Source of the DNA: Fomitopsis serialis
Lineage: Eukaryota > Basidiomycota > Agaricomycetes > Polyporales > Fomitopsidaceae
Reading direction: 5' to 3'
Assembly (NCBI RefSeq): GCF_022376445.1
Contig: NW_025955173.1
Span: 1 to 64,000 of the forward strand
DNA: 64,000 nucleotides
Below, piece after piece: positions 1 to 12,208 of this stretch; position 1 is the first letter of the stretch, and each line of letters starts with the position of its first letter. Under the pieces are notes generated by a model. That model ran no database searches, was not told the DNA's origin, and worked only from the letters and a program-made list of their open reading frames with translations. A program made the translations under genes and the position numbers.

Positions 1-986
1 CAGCCACGAGTCCCCACCTTACTCTTGTATATCGCATTGTACCTGGGGTCTCTAGAAGAGTCCAAGTCACCCTTCTGGAGATGCGTCAACGAGGAGAGAA
101 GACGCACCGAAATGGTCGGGTTCGCAGTTACATAACTTTGATGAGCTCGTAGCGCTCAGTGACCGCCCGAGTCGAAGCTGTCATCCTTGACTGAGCCTCA
201 GCGTCAGTGCTTGTACTCATCTGTGTCCCTCGCGACCACTTATTGTCTCGTGCGCCGTCACTTGGAAATCTGATCACCTACACCGTGATACAAGGCTTTG
301 TTGTGGAGTTATGGTATTGAACAGCAGGTATGTACTCACTTCAAGGTCAACTTGAAGGTAGTCACCTCCAAACTTCCGATTCGCTCTGAGACGTCGCGCC
401 AATTGAACGAGGATTCTTGTCAGTGTGAGACAGTCTAGCGCAGCGATAGAAGTGGGCCCGTGCCACGCGTGAAATGTGCGTACGATGTGCAGCGTGCGGC
501 CGTGTGGGCTGCCGTCGTGTCCAAGCTTAGTCTGGCTCGGGACCGTCACTGGACGCGCTTGTGGCGGCCAGATCCCAAACCCGATTCGAGCATTCGTCCC
601 CGGTCCCCCTACTTACATACCGTCACGCTACCAGCATGAAGTTCGCCGCCGCCGATTCAATTGAGCCAACAACATACCGGCCACTCTGCCAAATTGAATT
701 CTTGTCTCCTTACTAGGCCGGCACTGATACTGGGAGGCTTCCGACTCGTGGCTTAGAGGCTATGCGGGTTTACAGTGGATATGGCGAACACTGGCGTGTT
801 CGACGACCTGGAGGCCAGTCGCGCAGAGGGCTTCACCAACACTGATGCCTTGAGTACGCGAATGTTGACAACATGTATTCCGAAACGTAAGTCCGTCGCT
901 GCTTTCTGTCATTCCAGGCCCACATTCAACCAAACGTCCGTCACAAACCTACCTGCAGACTCCCACTACCTCCTAGGAACATCTCC
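1..986. other. No recognisable gene
   Basis: Only short overlapping open frames without a recognisable domain, signal peptide or convincing exon series are visible here. I see no RNA gene. It may be the flank of the membrane-protein remnant that follows on the minus strand. Confidence 0.4.
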
Positions 987-1775
987 CTACACCCGGTACC
1001 GTATCTTCTGCCTAAGGACGCTCAGAGCCGTCACCATAATGGCTACCATAACGAACAGCGCGAGACTGATCGCCGTTCCGAATGCGCCCACGCCAGCGCG
1101 TCCTTCGTAGTCGGCATCCCCTGGCGCGTTCCGTCCCTCGAACGGCAGCGACAGGCCCAATGCGGGACCACACAAGCCGCTCAGCAACAATACCAACGCC
1201 ATGTAGTCTGGACGCGCGGGGTATTGCGCCCAATCATGACGCTGGATCCGCTGAGGCGGCGCAGGAAGGAGTGTCCCGGTCCGCGGCTCCCCCACCACCT
1301 CGGCGCCTTTCTTGCAAAAGGATCGATTCCATGATCCAGCAGTTTCTGAATCTCCTTCAAGAGTAGCCTTGCGATCATCCAGACGTAGAGTGACATGACC
1401 GCGAGGATGATGGTGCCGGCTGTCGCCGCGGAGAAGATCTCCAAGACGCACGCGGAGGACTCGTGGCTCGACCATGACGGTCATGGTCCTCCAGCCGATG
1501 AAGGTAGTCATCGACGTATACGCAACGCACAGTATCAGGTATAGAAGTCCGGAGAAGGCGCCGTGGATAATGCGAGCATGGAGGTCCAAGAGTCTAGCTG
1601 CGACGGGCTCGCGCTGACAGGACTCCGTCGCGGGTGTTTCCTCTCCACTGTCCGAGTCGGACTCCCGGAATGGGTCCTGGACGTGGTATGTTCCGCGACG
1701 CGGGCATGAGCAGGCGTCGTTGAACGGGTCTGCTGAGTGGGCTGAGTGGATCGGGCATGAGCGGGCCCCGTTCAT
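987..1775 (-). pseudogene. Probable multi-pass membrane protein, frame-disrupted
   Basis: An open frame of 262 codons contains a hydrophobic segment around residues 75-95 (starts SGLLYLILCVAYTS) and two more near the C-terminus (YMALVLLLSGLCGPALG and FGTAISLALFVMVAIMV). The middle of this frame is hydrophilic nonsense, whereas another minus-strand frame (1444-1181) there encodes an obvious membrane helix, TIILAVMSLYVWMIARLL, with a plausible basic loop after it. The best reading is one gene of at least four membrane segments whose middle part sits in a different frame, from indels or unrecognised introns. The N-terminal part is Ser/Asp/Glu-rich and cytoplasmic-looking. No family recognised. 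Confidence 0.4.
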
Positions 1776-3740
1776 TGGATCCGTCTCGATGCGGTCGAAT
1801 GATAGGGTTGCGTATGGCCCATCTGGTATGTTAACTTCGACTGGGATTGAAGTTGTCAGACAATAGTGCGTGTTATATGATCCTCGTACCTATGGTGTAG
1901 TCTGGCGGTGCGACGACATCGGGGTGCTGGTTGACCTCGGCCATGACTTGCTATGCAGCGGCCGGTCTAGGGTCGGCGTCGTGGATGGCGAAGAAAGTTG
2001 CGTTGTAATGTCTCGGCAGCTGAATGCGAACCTCCATACTTATGTCGGATGTGACGCGCGGGCGGTTTCCCGATACGCGTCTCCCATGGAGCAGTGCACT
2101 GCAGTGCCCGTTGTTCAACGGTTGACCACTTATCAGAAGGGTAGACTACGTAACTGAGAATACAAGGCACACGGAAGCTTGTTGCTGTACTCTTCCAGCA
2201 GGTACCGTGTACGTAGCCGCCTGTTTCGAATTCGTTGGGTGGCACAAATACACTGCTGCTGTCAGCCGGACCGTCCTTGTACTTGCGTACCCCTTGTTGC
2301 TGAGAGTACAGCATCCTGGCGACGAAATGCCTTGATGTAAACATGCTTCGATGCCTTGCTGTCTCCGAACTTTTCTCCATGTAGCGCAAAGGCCCTCGTC
2401 TAGTATTACTGGGGCAATGCCTGTCTGTGGCTGCCCAGATCTGTGTGGCGGTTCGACCCGCCGTCTGGTATTCAGTCGGCGAGATCCACAGGTACGTGCC
2501 AACGCAGATTTCTCGAGTCCCAAGGCTACTTCAAGTTGCCTACGATGCGACTCAGCCGACGTGTGACATAGTGAAGAATTGGGCGGTGACTCAACTGGTC
2601 CTTCGTACAAGACAGTGCGCAAGGTACTAGCTGTGCTCCCTTCGCGTAACTGTCCTCATGGCTTCCAGTACTACGCGCAAATCGAAGCAGCCTAGTACCT
2701 CTTATAAGTATGCAATGCTTATGTTGTACGCACTTGCTCGAGAGAATACACGTCCCAGTCAATGGCGTCGTTCAGTGCTTGATCGCCATCCCACACTGAA
2801 GACATCGTTGAATTCGATGACTTGCGCGGTCACAACAACGCGTGGACCACCCTCGGCTGGCAGCGCACCCATGAGCAAGACGACTGTCTTGCTTCAGCAG
2901 TGTTCCAGCGAAGGATGACCCTCGTTGTCGTCGCAGAGATCGCGCAGTTCGCACTACGCCATCTCGCACCACCGCGACTGTGGAGCCGGTTTTGGCGACT
3001 CGTTCGAGGCCTTTCCGGACGTTGCTCTGTCAGCGAGCCTTGAGTTTCATGCATGTAACGGAACTCACTGATGGATGTAGTCTTGCAGCGTGTACTGGTG
3101 GCTCTCAGGCATATGTCCGGTCGCCATGCTGGCGCGTTATTCACGAGTCCCTCGCAGAGCTGCTGTTCCACTCAGGATTATACATCGGAGGCAGAGAGAC
3201 GGGAACCGGGCCTGCATCTTCGTATACAGTCGGTCCAACGGCCTGTCGCGCCAGGTCGCGCCGGCTGTTGGCGAGAGCGTGGCGTCACGTCGGTGAGTGA
3301 GAACCGGGGGCCTATCCCCGGACTAAGGCGCGACGGCCACATCCATCGAAGACGTCCTCGTTGGCGCGAGGAGGCTGGATTGTATCGATGCACGTTCCCT
3401 TGTATATCCGTTGACCCGGACGACCTGGGTCTCATGAGGCGTAGGAGGCGTCGCCGCGCGGAAGGTGGCCGGGCGGGGTGGGTTCGTTCCAACTCGCCGA
3501 TCCTCCTTGGCCAGACACCTGGCGGACTTTGCAACGCGGCGCAGGGCGGTTGCATCGTAGCTGCGTGGACTATGGGCAGTCGATCCAGTCAGTATGCCAA
3601 GCTACAGGTGGGAGGAGACGTTAGGCCCGAGGCCGTGCAAGTCAGGACCCAAGATAGGCTCACGAGTGCGGGGAGGTGTTGGCGACCTGAACACCTGTCA
3701 GCTAGCACCGCTGACCAGTCGTTTTCCTGTCAGTGGGAGG
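1776..3740. other. No recognisable gene
   Basis: Many short frames overlap on both strands, none with a domain or consistent exon structure. The stretch ends at the first promoter cassette. I see decayed DNA only. Confidence 0.35.
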
Positions 3741-3749
3741 TAGATGGCT

Positions 3750-3869
3750 GGTTTAGGAGGAATGGTAACGGTGCGAAGGAGCGGGGCAGTAGTCCTAGTC
3801 TGAAGGGATGCATCGGAGGGTGTCGCTGAGTTTGACGGACTAACCGAGGCAGCGCAGGGTATTTATACC
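3750..3869 (-). promoter_or_regulatory. Promoter cassette 1 (TATA box plus ACCATTCCTCCTA block)
   Basis: On the minus strand GGTATAAATACC (3860-3871) is followed by a pyrimidine-rich leader, an ATG at about 3811, and the conserved block ACCATTCCTCCTAAACC near 3750-3766. The same arrangement occurs at four other places in the window. The block is followed by a CAG that could be a splice acceptor. The downstream reading frame is not recognisable, so this is probably a gene remnant. Confidence 0.5.
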
Positions 3870-5720
3870 TGGTGCTGATCGCGTAGTCTATTGTTCCTGA
3901 GGCGGCGTCGCGTGGGCGACGACTATGTATGTGGCTTTGTGGTACGGCGATCTAGATGGGCCACTTCTAACACGTTCCTGAGCATCATGAGTCTGGTGCT
4001 TTGATCGGTCGTCCTCATCTCAATTGAAGAGCGAAGAGCCGGACGCCCCAACATGGACCGTCGACAGTGCGTAAGCTTTTCGCAATTCACGATGTTGTAT
4101 TCCAACTCGAAAGGCTGACGGAACATCCATGCTATGCGCTTTCTAGGAACCACGAGATGAGAATAGCAAACGCTTTGACATATGACGTACCTGAATACGA
4201 CTACCTGTGGCCTCCGTTGCTATGTAGCCTTGACCCTGAACACCTCCCGCGCACAAAGACAGAAACGCTACACGCGATAGCTCGATGTTGTGGATCGATC
4301 GTACCCCCATTGCGTCGATACAAATCATGCGGCAGCACGTTGGCAGCACGTCCTTCGCCGACTACCCGAATGCCCATAGGCTTTTGTCCCGCACGGCACC
4401 AATCTTCCTAACCACTCCACGGAGCACTACCCGCGACTACCGCAGCGACGACGATCTGATCTGGTCACAGGGGTTTCTGACGCCACAAGACAGCGGAGGC
4501 GTTACTGGCACGATGTGTATGTGAGTATGCAGTCTCGTCCGTCTTCTCTCAGCACCATACTCACGCGATGTAAACCACTAGAGCTGCGTCGTGCACGTAC
4601 ACGGCCCGTCGAAACTGCATGGAGTCCACTACCAGCACTCACCACCAGATCTTTGATATGCAACGCGGAGAAAGCCAGCCACGCGCAGCGAGGCTGGCGA
4701 TTGGGCTTGGTAGTCAGACTGCGAAGGGGGCATTGTCAGCATCAGCAAACCCCGAGTGAGTAGCTCTTTCCTCCGCCTTCGTCTCAAATACGAACGTTCC
4801 CTCTGCAAAGGATTGGCAAGAAATTCAAGACGCGAACAAGACAGGTGAGTTTCTTCTGCAGTCTCATCACGAAAAGGCTAGACGTACTCACACGATCTGA
4901 AAGGCCCAACCGGCGTGGAGAAATCATTGGGTATGTACTGATGGGGCATGTCTTGCAGCTCCAGTCTTCAGAATGGTACTGAGCGGGACTACGGCAGATG
5001 ATAAAAGGCCTCCCTCGTTGACTCACGGCGTTCGGTCTTGCAAACGGTCTTCAGACTCGGACTTGCATGGTCCCTACAAGAGAGTCCTCCCACGATAGGC
5101 ATGTGAACCGCGAGGTGCGCTCCAGCTGTGTTGAATGGTTGAGGACCCGTGAATGGTAGTGATGAGCTGGCTGCTCGTGCTCGTCGACGCGTAAGCACTT
5201 GTGAGCGGCGATGGAGGACGACGCGTCTGTGGCGGGAACATCGGGCAGCAATCTGGCTGACGCCCGCAAAGTCGACCTTCTCTTCCAAGTCACTCAACTT
5301 GTGCAAGTACTGGTGCATATTTCGCTGAGACCTCTTATAAACTTTTCATCGCCGTTATGTCACCTCTGTATGCGTTTCCTGACAGGATGAAAAGTCACCA
5401 ACGACGCGCCGCTCATTCAAGTTGGCACGGACACTGTTGCGACGACATCCTGACTGACCCTATCGCTCACCCGGACCACGGCAGACAATGCGCTTCAATA
5501 AGTACGCGAGTAACGCCGCGGCTACGTGGCCAATGGTGAGCATTCTCGTCGACCAATGTCTACTGAAAGACATCCAGTGTCACAGCAATAATGCATGAAG
5601 TCGATCGCGACATGCGACCTCGCCAGATAATGACTTGTACGTACCATGCATTGTTTTGACGATGTCCACTTCCTCCATTAGAGACCTTTGTCTCTAGTTA
5701 ACTTGCGTGTTCCTACTTCA

Positions 5721-5889
5721 GGTATAAATACCCCCTCCACCGCTCTCCATTTCCTCTCATCAAAGCCGCCTCCCCACTCTTGAGCCACCCAACATGTCGC
5801 CTCACTTGCTCTGTCGTCTATTGACGGAGCCTCCTCCTCTTGCTTCTGCGTCGTGGCGCTGTCTGCGCGCGATACCATTCCTCCTAACC
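5721..5889 (+). promoter_or_regulatory. Promoter cassette 2
   Basis: GGTATAAATA (5721-5730) lies about 70 bp upstream of the ATG at 5794. The leader between them is pyrimidine-rich, as is usual for strongly expressed basidiomycete genes. The shared block ACCATTCCTCCTAACC is at 5874-5889. The cassette is divergent to cassette 1, 1.85 kb away. Confidence 0.55.
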
Positions 5890-6066
5890 GCCACATACGC
5901 CAACGCTCAATCCCTCGACGGGCTCACCGGCCGTCGACACAAGGAGGCGGTGATGGAAGCTCCTCAGGCAACCTGTCTTGAAAGAAAGGCCCGCTCGCGG
6001 AGCAAACTGAGCCCGGCACCGTATCTCCCAAGAGGCTGCAATTTTTTGCGCAATCATCCCGTCTAG
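5794..6066 (+). CDS. Possible small secreted protein (uncertain)
   Basis: This 90-residue frame starts 64 bp after a good TATA box. Residues about 20-38 (RAIPFLLTATYANAQS) resemble the end of a signal peptide with a possible cleavage after ANA. The rest is basic and lacks recognisable motifs. The conserved block shared by five cassettes encodes IPFLLT here, but falls in other frames in the other copies, so the coding role is uncertain. It may be the decayed first exon of a small secreted protein. No function is proposed. Confidence 0.25.
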   Translation: MSPHLLCRLLTEPPPLASASWRCLRAIPFLLTATYANAQSLDGLTGRRHKEAVMEAPQATCLERKARSRSKLSPAPYLPRGCNFLRNHPV

Positions 6067-8620
6067 GAGGCGTTGATGACACCGGCGAGCGACGGGGAGC
6101 CTGAGGAGACCTGAAAGACTGTCTGAGACTTGCGCGGAGCCACGTTTCGTACACCCGTGAGTACCCTACATCCCCGTTTGACCATGTACTGACGCACTGG
6201 TGATCGCATTAGGGACTCGGGCCAACCCTGGAGCGGCGCTGATGCTTCGCGGGGTCTCGTTCAATCTTGAGGAACAACATGCATGGGACCATTATATCTC
6301 AGCGGGCGTGGGCGGGATATTCAGGGACGTCTTCAGTGAGTACTGACTGACTAGACATCCGTTACTCACATGCTAACTTGCACTCACTGCAAGCTGGTAG
6401 TGAGGGCCTCAAGGACTCGGGCGGCCCAAAGGTGGACGCGGCAACCCGTAGGACGGCTCTTTTACCTTGAATGACCTATGGTACAAGCACCGGCAGTCCG
6501 CGTTCACTGACACGCGGGATTTCTTACCTGGCCCGATCGTCGCCCGAGGCCTACCTCTATGGCTCATTTGCATCGTCTATCAGTCATGGTGAGTGTTCGG
6601 AAATCGGGTGCTTTGCGTCTCATTATTGAATGCTCGATTATCCAGATGCTCCTGTGTACCCTCTCTGCCGCCCCCAGTCATCCCGTCGCATCCAGACCCC
6701 TCAACTTGCCGACTACAGCATGGATTCGAGAGCGATCGGCATGACGACGGTCAAAGAGATAATCAACACGCTCGCAGAACAAAGTGTCTGTTTTTGTCGG
6801 TCGTGGTCGTAACCTCGTCACTAACAACCGACTGAATACGATATAGTCGATGCGCACCCTTACTCCCTTGACGAAAAGGGGTGCCTAAGAAAACAAAAGA
6901 GTCAGTGGCGAAGTCTCCCGACCAATGCTCGTCGTCCCCCTGGTGGTGGATCGGCGAATGGCCAAAACCAGGGCTCCGGTACACGTTCCGGACAGGTGGG
7001 TCATACGAACATCACTCCCTCGCTTGTCTCTGACAGGTCTCGCAGCAGGCCGCTGTAGAGCTTGCGATGAAGTCGGCAGACGCCGTCCTTCTTCGCCCAA
7101 AGACAGCTGTGGGCTGTGGCTGACCTTATACCCCATCGCCACTTATCGCAGCGGAGAGTGCTCGTCATGGACCGACAACTCTTCTGCGGACCGCAGTACA
7201 GGTGTGCCCTTCGAACGCATACCCTGGCCGTCGGCACATCCATGTCGCGTGCACTCGTACACTGTAACGACGAACCTGCCATCCGCGCGAGATACCCTGG
7301 GGGGTCCGAGTCATTTCGAAGCCACATCTCGACTCAGACGAGGATACAGAAGACCTCGAACATCGAAGACACGGGTGTAGCCACTCTTCCATGCCGGCGC
7401 AGTAAGGTGGGAGCACTCGCGCACGATCGCGGAGATCATCAGTGAGCTAACCGCGGACCTCAACTGGACGTTGCTTCAGATTTGCAGCGGGTTGGATTCC
7501 GCTCCCCACTTCGGCTACCGGCTCTAGGCCACGTTTACGCACTGCGCCAAGGCCGAACATACCGGCGATTGGATGTCGGCCAGCAGAATGCCTTTCCCGG
7601 AGCTATGCCCCCGAGTCGGCGGAGACCAGGTAGTTACTGCATTCGCATTCGCATTGCTCGGTCTGCTGATGTCCGCCGACAGGATACAGCCCTGAGCGGC
7701 AGATCTAGGACATCGCAAAGTCTTCTTGCGATAATGCGGACTGCAATCCCTGCTTCTGCACACCAAAACTCGCCATGGCGCAAGACGAGGACTAACGCAT
7801 ACGGTGCATCGGAGCGCAAGTGGTAGCCCGGGACTCACGCCCGCACCTGCGCTTCGATGAGCGTCGGTCCAGCCTGATTTCGATCTCAGGTAGGCCGATG
7901 GCCTCGTATCACTGCGCGAGAGGGCACAGGTACTGCAGCACTCGCCTGGTCGTAAGTCCCCCGTCGCCGTCTGGCTATCGCGAGACTGACGTGCAGTTGC
8001 TGTAGACGCGGGCATGGTCGCATGGTTTCACTGCACCAGTTGTACGCGAGCCGACAGTGGTGTCTAGCGGACGCGACTCGACGCGGGCTGTTTCAGAACA
8101 CGCTGAGCTCCGTTGGAGCTCGCCGTGGCCATGCTAACTTAGGGATGATGTAGAGGATCCCTGCGGATGCTTCAATCACCGGTATCCATCAAGGATGGAC
8201 TGGCACCGAAGACATCCAGGATCCTTTCGACGAACCCCTCAACGTGTAATGGTCGTGAGGTGCTCACACGCGCGGTAGCAGCTCATGGGCGGGTCGCGAG
8301 CCCGTTGGCTTCTCGCACCACCTAGCGAGGGTTAGGACATCCATTCGACTGGTGCGTCGTCGACGGGAGAGTTCTCTCGTGCAACGCGTAGCGGTCGTGT
8401 GATTGTGCCTGTATGTGGAGGTCGCCAGGGGATGTGTCGAAGAATTGGTCGACTGATGTCGACGCTTCATCATTGTATTCTACAAACCATCCACGCGCTT
8501 ACTCGCGCTGTGCCAACACGTGTACGGCCTACTTGCTGGCGAGTCTGCCCGACCTTGTTACACCTCAGTGCTCGACAGTACGTGGTCAAGGATCAAGCCC
8601 AGGTCTCCCACCAAGGAGCA
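6067..8620. other. No recognisable gene
   Basis: Overlapping short frames only. The segment around 8250-8420 resembles 19800-19900 (shared TAGCGGTCGTGTGA and neighbouring bases), showing that the stretch takes part in the local segmental duplications. Confidence 0.35.
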
Positions 8621-9873
8621 TCACCTATCGCGGGAGTGAGTCGACTCACGTACATGAGGTCGTACAATGCAGACAAACTCACTCGGTTCGATGCGCAGAA
8701 GTCCACGGGCTGCCGCGTCTGGTAAGCACCGTCGCACTTCTGCATGATACTCGTCTACGCCAAATATGGACCGCTTGTGACAGAAGACGAGTTCCCTGGG
8801 GTTCAAACGATGCTGCGCGACGATCTCGGCAAGACGATCTAGTCGCAGTAGACGCAGACTCTCTTCGTCCAAGATCTCCTGGTTCGAGATCCTCAGTGCC
8901 AAGAAAGGCCGCGGTTCAGACGCGAGCTCGGAGAGCATGGGGACGATCCATTCGCCTCGGTCGTGGAAATGCAGACGGAGAGTTCGTAGATTGACGTTAC
9001 TGGTGAGTGTAGGAAATGCACCTTTGTCCCGGAGATCAACGGTGAATGAGACCCAGAATATATTGTGTACGCACTGGCATTCCTGGCCGGCCAAGACGTA
9101 GGACTGGGGCTTAGGACGAGATGCCGGAGCGCGGAACCAACAGCATCGATTAGTCTGTTCACTGGCTGTAGCTCCTGCATCTGGACGGATTGAATGTTCA
9201 GGGTGGGCAAGGACCTCAGATCGACGATGTCAGCGAGCATGTCGACCAACTCATCATACCATCTAATGTCCGACATGGCCATGGTGGTGAGCTTTAGGCG
9301 TGCGGAGACAGGCCTGAAGGACTCGGGCGAGTAATCCACCGTGGACCACCGGATGGTCCGGCAAATCAGAGTGGTTATGTTGGGTAGGGCCGTTATGAGG
9401 CGGCCAAACGAATGCAGCGACGGGAGCATATAGCCTCTGATTTCCAACTTCCTCACGGAAACAAACTGACCGAGCGCGGTCAGAGACCGCGGCTGGGCGA
9501 AGAAGTTGAAGCCACAGCGGTTCTCGAGGCGGATGTGCTCGACGTGCGAGAGTTTGCCAACAAAAAGGAGCGGGAAGGCGCGCGTGAGGGTCCACCCTGA
9601 GTAGCGGGGCGATATCTGAAGCACCCGTACGGATGAGCAGCAGACGGCGTGTCGAGAGAGGAAACTGGAGAGGGACCATGCCTGCGTCCTGTCGCGAAGG
9701 CGGACTTGGTGGAGCAGATTGAGGCGACCGCGCGGGAGCCACGCTCGACAAACGAGTGCACAGGAGAGAAGGGTTATGCGATCGGGCCAGACGAAGTCGA
9801 GAATATGTTCACACAGCTCGACGGGGAGGAGAGGGCCATCGTTCACAGTGTCGTCGTGGTAGTAGGAGACCAT
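8621..9873 (-). CDS. F-box domain protein, C-terminal part in a second frame
   Basis: The first ATG close to the domain is at 9873 (MVSYYHDD). About 15 residues on comes an F-box: LPVELCEHILDFVWPD, then LLSCALVCRAW. Leucine-rich, repeat-like sequence follows (VRKLEIRGY, LPNITTLICRTI, LKLTTMAMSDI), as in the LRR-type F-box proteins expanded in Agaricomycetes. F-box proteins are substrate receptors of SCF ubiquitin ligases, with the LRRs binding the target. Near 9070 the good frame ends and continues in another (NLRTLRLHFHDRGEWIVPML, ending at 8621). An intron there is possible, since CACCAG precedes the second part, but I could not find a donor keeping phase, so a frameshift is equally likely. 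An upstream run of nine Gly codons comes from a TCC microsatellite and is probably untranslated. Confidence 0.6.
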
Positions 9874-9975
9874 GACGCGATCTACAGTAAGAAGGCACAT
9901 CAGTGTAGTTTCTGAGTGTGGGAAAGGACCGTTGTATGGTCTTATGCGGTCGTTCCGCAGTCCTTCACGTAAATC

Positions 9976-10002
9976 TCCTCCTCCTCCTCCTCCTCCTCCT
10001 CC
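9976..10002. repeat. (TCC)n microsatellite
   Basis: About nine tandem TCC units lie just upstream of the F-box gene on its 5' side. A similar run occurs at 13284-13315. Confidence 0.9.
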
Positions 10003-10008
10003 AGTCAT

Positions 10009-11569
10009 GCTGACCTACCAATGGATCGAGTCCCGAGTCGTCTCGCATCGACCGCCGTATACACGACTCCCTGAGCTCCCACCGAGCTCCCTTTTATTAG
10101 CCACACGCCGTCCTGCAAATCACGACCTTCCTTATGGCCCAGTCGATCTCCCCGCGGCGACGTCCTCCAGAATCTACTGCACGCTGATAGTCCCCGAGAA
10201 CGGCGTGAAGTCATGCAGCCGCGCAAAATTGAAGGGCGCCTCCAGGGGCGTGCAGTGCTTCGTGTGAGTGAGGGCGCGGAGAAAGCATGCATGCTGGATG
10301 ACATGCGAGTGGACTGGCGAGTGAGTGCTCGCACCGTGTCCGTCTCGCGTTCGCGACAGTACAATTCGGGAGCTTCTGTATCGCGCGCCTCGTATTACGT
10401 CTCGTTCACCCCCAATCCCGATCGTGCGCACTGTGCCCGAGCCTTGGAGCGCGTACTCGCATTAAAATGAGCATCGGGCAGGCTCGAGGGCGGCGAGTGC
10501 GGGTGGTCTTCACACGTATCATTTGGGTTTGCTTCGGACACTGCATCTGGGCAGCGAGCACGACGCTGCACGACGGCGACGCGTTTGTGGCTGTGCCAAA
10601 CTTACACCTGATTCTTAACGAGCCAATTGCGTTCGCGTCGTCGTATCTTGCAGCGTTCATCCTCTCGCAGGGCCGATTCTACTGGCTGAACTATTCGGAG
10701 TACCGATGCTCAAAGACAGTCTTGGTTGCTCTCTTGATTGACGTGCGTCGACAGTTCGCGTGTTTCCTCCAGTAGCTCGAGCAACAAGTCCTGCGAGGCT
10801 GTTATGTGTTCGACAGTGAACGGCGGAAGCGGGCGACGGTAGTGTTGTAGCACGCATACATGCAGGTTGGTTGAGAGCACTACCAGAGAATGACATAACA
10901 GCCGTTATTGGCTTTTACCGTGCAGCGCTGTTTCCTGCATCTCATTCTCTGCGCCGAAGTGTTCATTTGACCACGAGCATAGCTCACTGGTTTACCCTTG
11001 CTTCTTACGATAAGTCCTAGCGTCTCGCAGACAGGAAAGGCGGAATGTTTGATCCGATAGTCAACCATGCTACCTTGCCGGCCACAGGCTCTTCACCGTC
11101 TCAGCATCTTCCGTTGAATTGGGTGGCTTGATGCCGAGTTGCGTCGATGTGTTTCGACAATCTTAGCATCAGTGCGCTTCCGCGATGCCGAGCGACCGTC
11201 GCGGCACTCACTACTGGTACGTCAAATTGAGATTGACGGCGCTCAGAATCGTGTTCAGACAACAGACCGGGCGCTTACCGACTTTGCCCCGAGTCCCTAC
11301 GCCGTGGCGGATGATGTTCGAGATGAAGCTATCATACTCTGACACCCGAAGCCTGCAGGCCTTGGATAGATAACGATATGGTGCTGAGGTATGTGGGCGC
11401 GTTAAAGGTGACATACACGCATACATACTCACATAAACTGCAGTCATATCTCAGCTGCGCCATTCCAAGGACCACTCACTGGCGTATCGATCTGCTGGAC
11501 AGACATCGACATACATACCTATGGGGATACGGAGGTCTACCTTTGTCCTCTGCTTTCAACACCTACACC
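10009..11569. other. No recognisable gene
   Basis: No frame here carries a domain I recognise, and no exon series could be assembled. The last 100 bp form the pyrimidine-rich upstream region of the PDI-like pseudogene. Confidence 0.35.
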
Positions 11570-12208
11570 ATGCGATTCAGTCCTTTTGTCCCTCTCGGCG
11601 CGCTTTTTGCTTTTTCTTTCCGCCGCCGAGGCTTCGGATGTTATCACTCTGACTGCAGCCAACCTTGATTCCGTTCGTCAAACACGAGCCATTGATCATG
11701 GTCGTGTTCTTCGCCCCATGGTATGTGAATCACTCTGCGCGAGGACATCCTCTGACTCTTCTAATCTGTGCTCAGGTGTCGATTTTGCCAGATTTTGGCT
11801 CCCAACTATGAGAGGGTCGCGACAAATCTCCAGGGCTCTGCGAAGTTTGCAAAGAATCAACTGTGACGATGCTCCGGAGTCAGAAGCCTGCAAGGCGAAC
11901 GGTATCGAGCGCTTCCCGTACGTAGCTTTAACACTCGAGACTTGCAAGTTCTTGGATGATAACAGTTGGTTCTCGTCTAAGACACTACGGATCTATCGCA
12001 GCGGACAGTATACGCAGTACAGGAACGGACGGAGCGTCGCAGCATTGATTGACGCCATGATGGCTTACATTCCCAAGTGCGTCTGTAGCTGTCTTCATGC
12101 TCCTCATGTTCTGAGATCGTCGTGTCCTTCAGGAAGCCTGAACAACCGCCGTCTCATCCCTCGAGAAGGCAGTGCCTAGGGCGTGCTCACGGTAAAAGGA
12201 CACGATGA
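11570..12208 (+). pseudogene. Protein disulfide isomerase / thioredoxin-like gene with two 1-base frame breaks
   Basis: The gene has three exons. Exon 1 starts at ATG 11570 and encodes a signal peptide (MRFSPFVPLGALFA, then FLSAAEASD) leading into a thioredoxin fold (VITLTAANLDS, then FVKHEPLIMVVFFAPW). The intron 11721-11775 has GTATGT, a CTAAT branch site and CTCAG. Exon 2 (11776-12076) continues with the active site CRFC in W-C-R-F-C-Q and the typical KINCDD and RFPYVALTL strands. The second intron is 12077-12132; exon 3 ends at TGA 12208 with a basic tail. Exon 1 needs three frames, each shift matching one extra base (a T near 11613-11618 and a G near 11678). Family members fold secretory proteins in the ER. 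CRFC in place of CGHC would change redox behaviour. Frames suggest a recent pseudogene. Confidence 0.75.
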
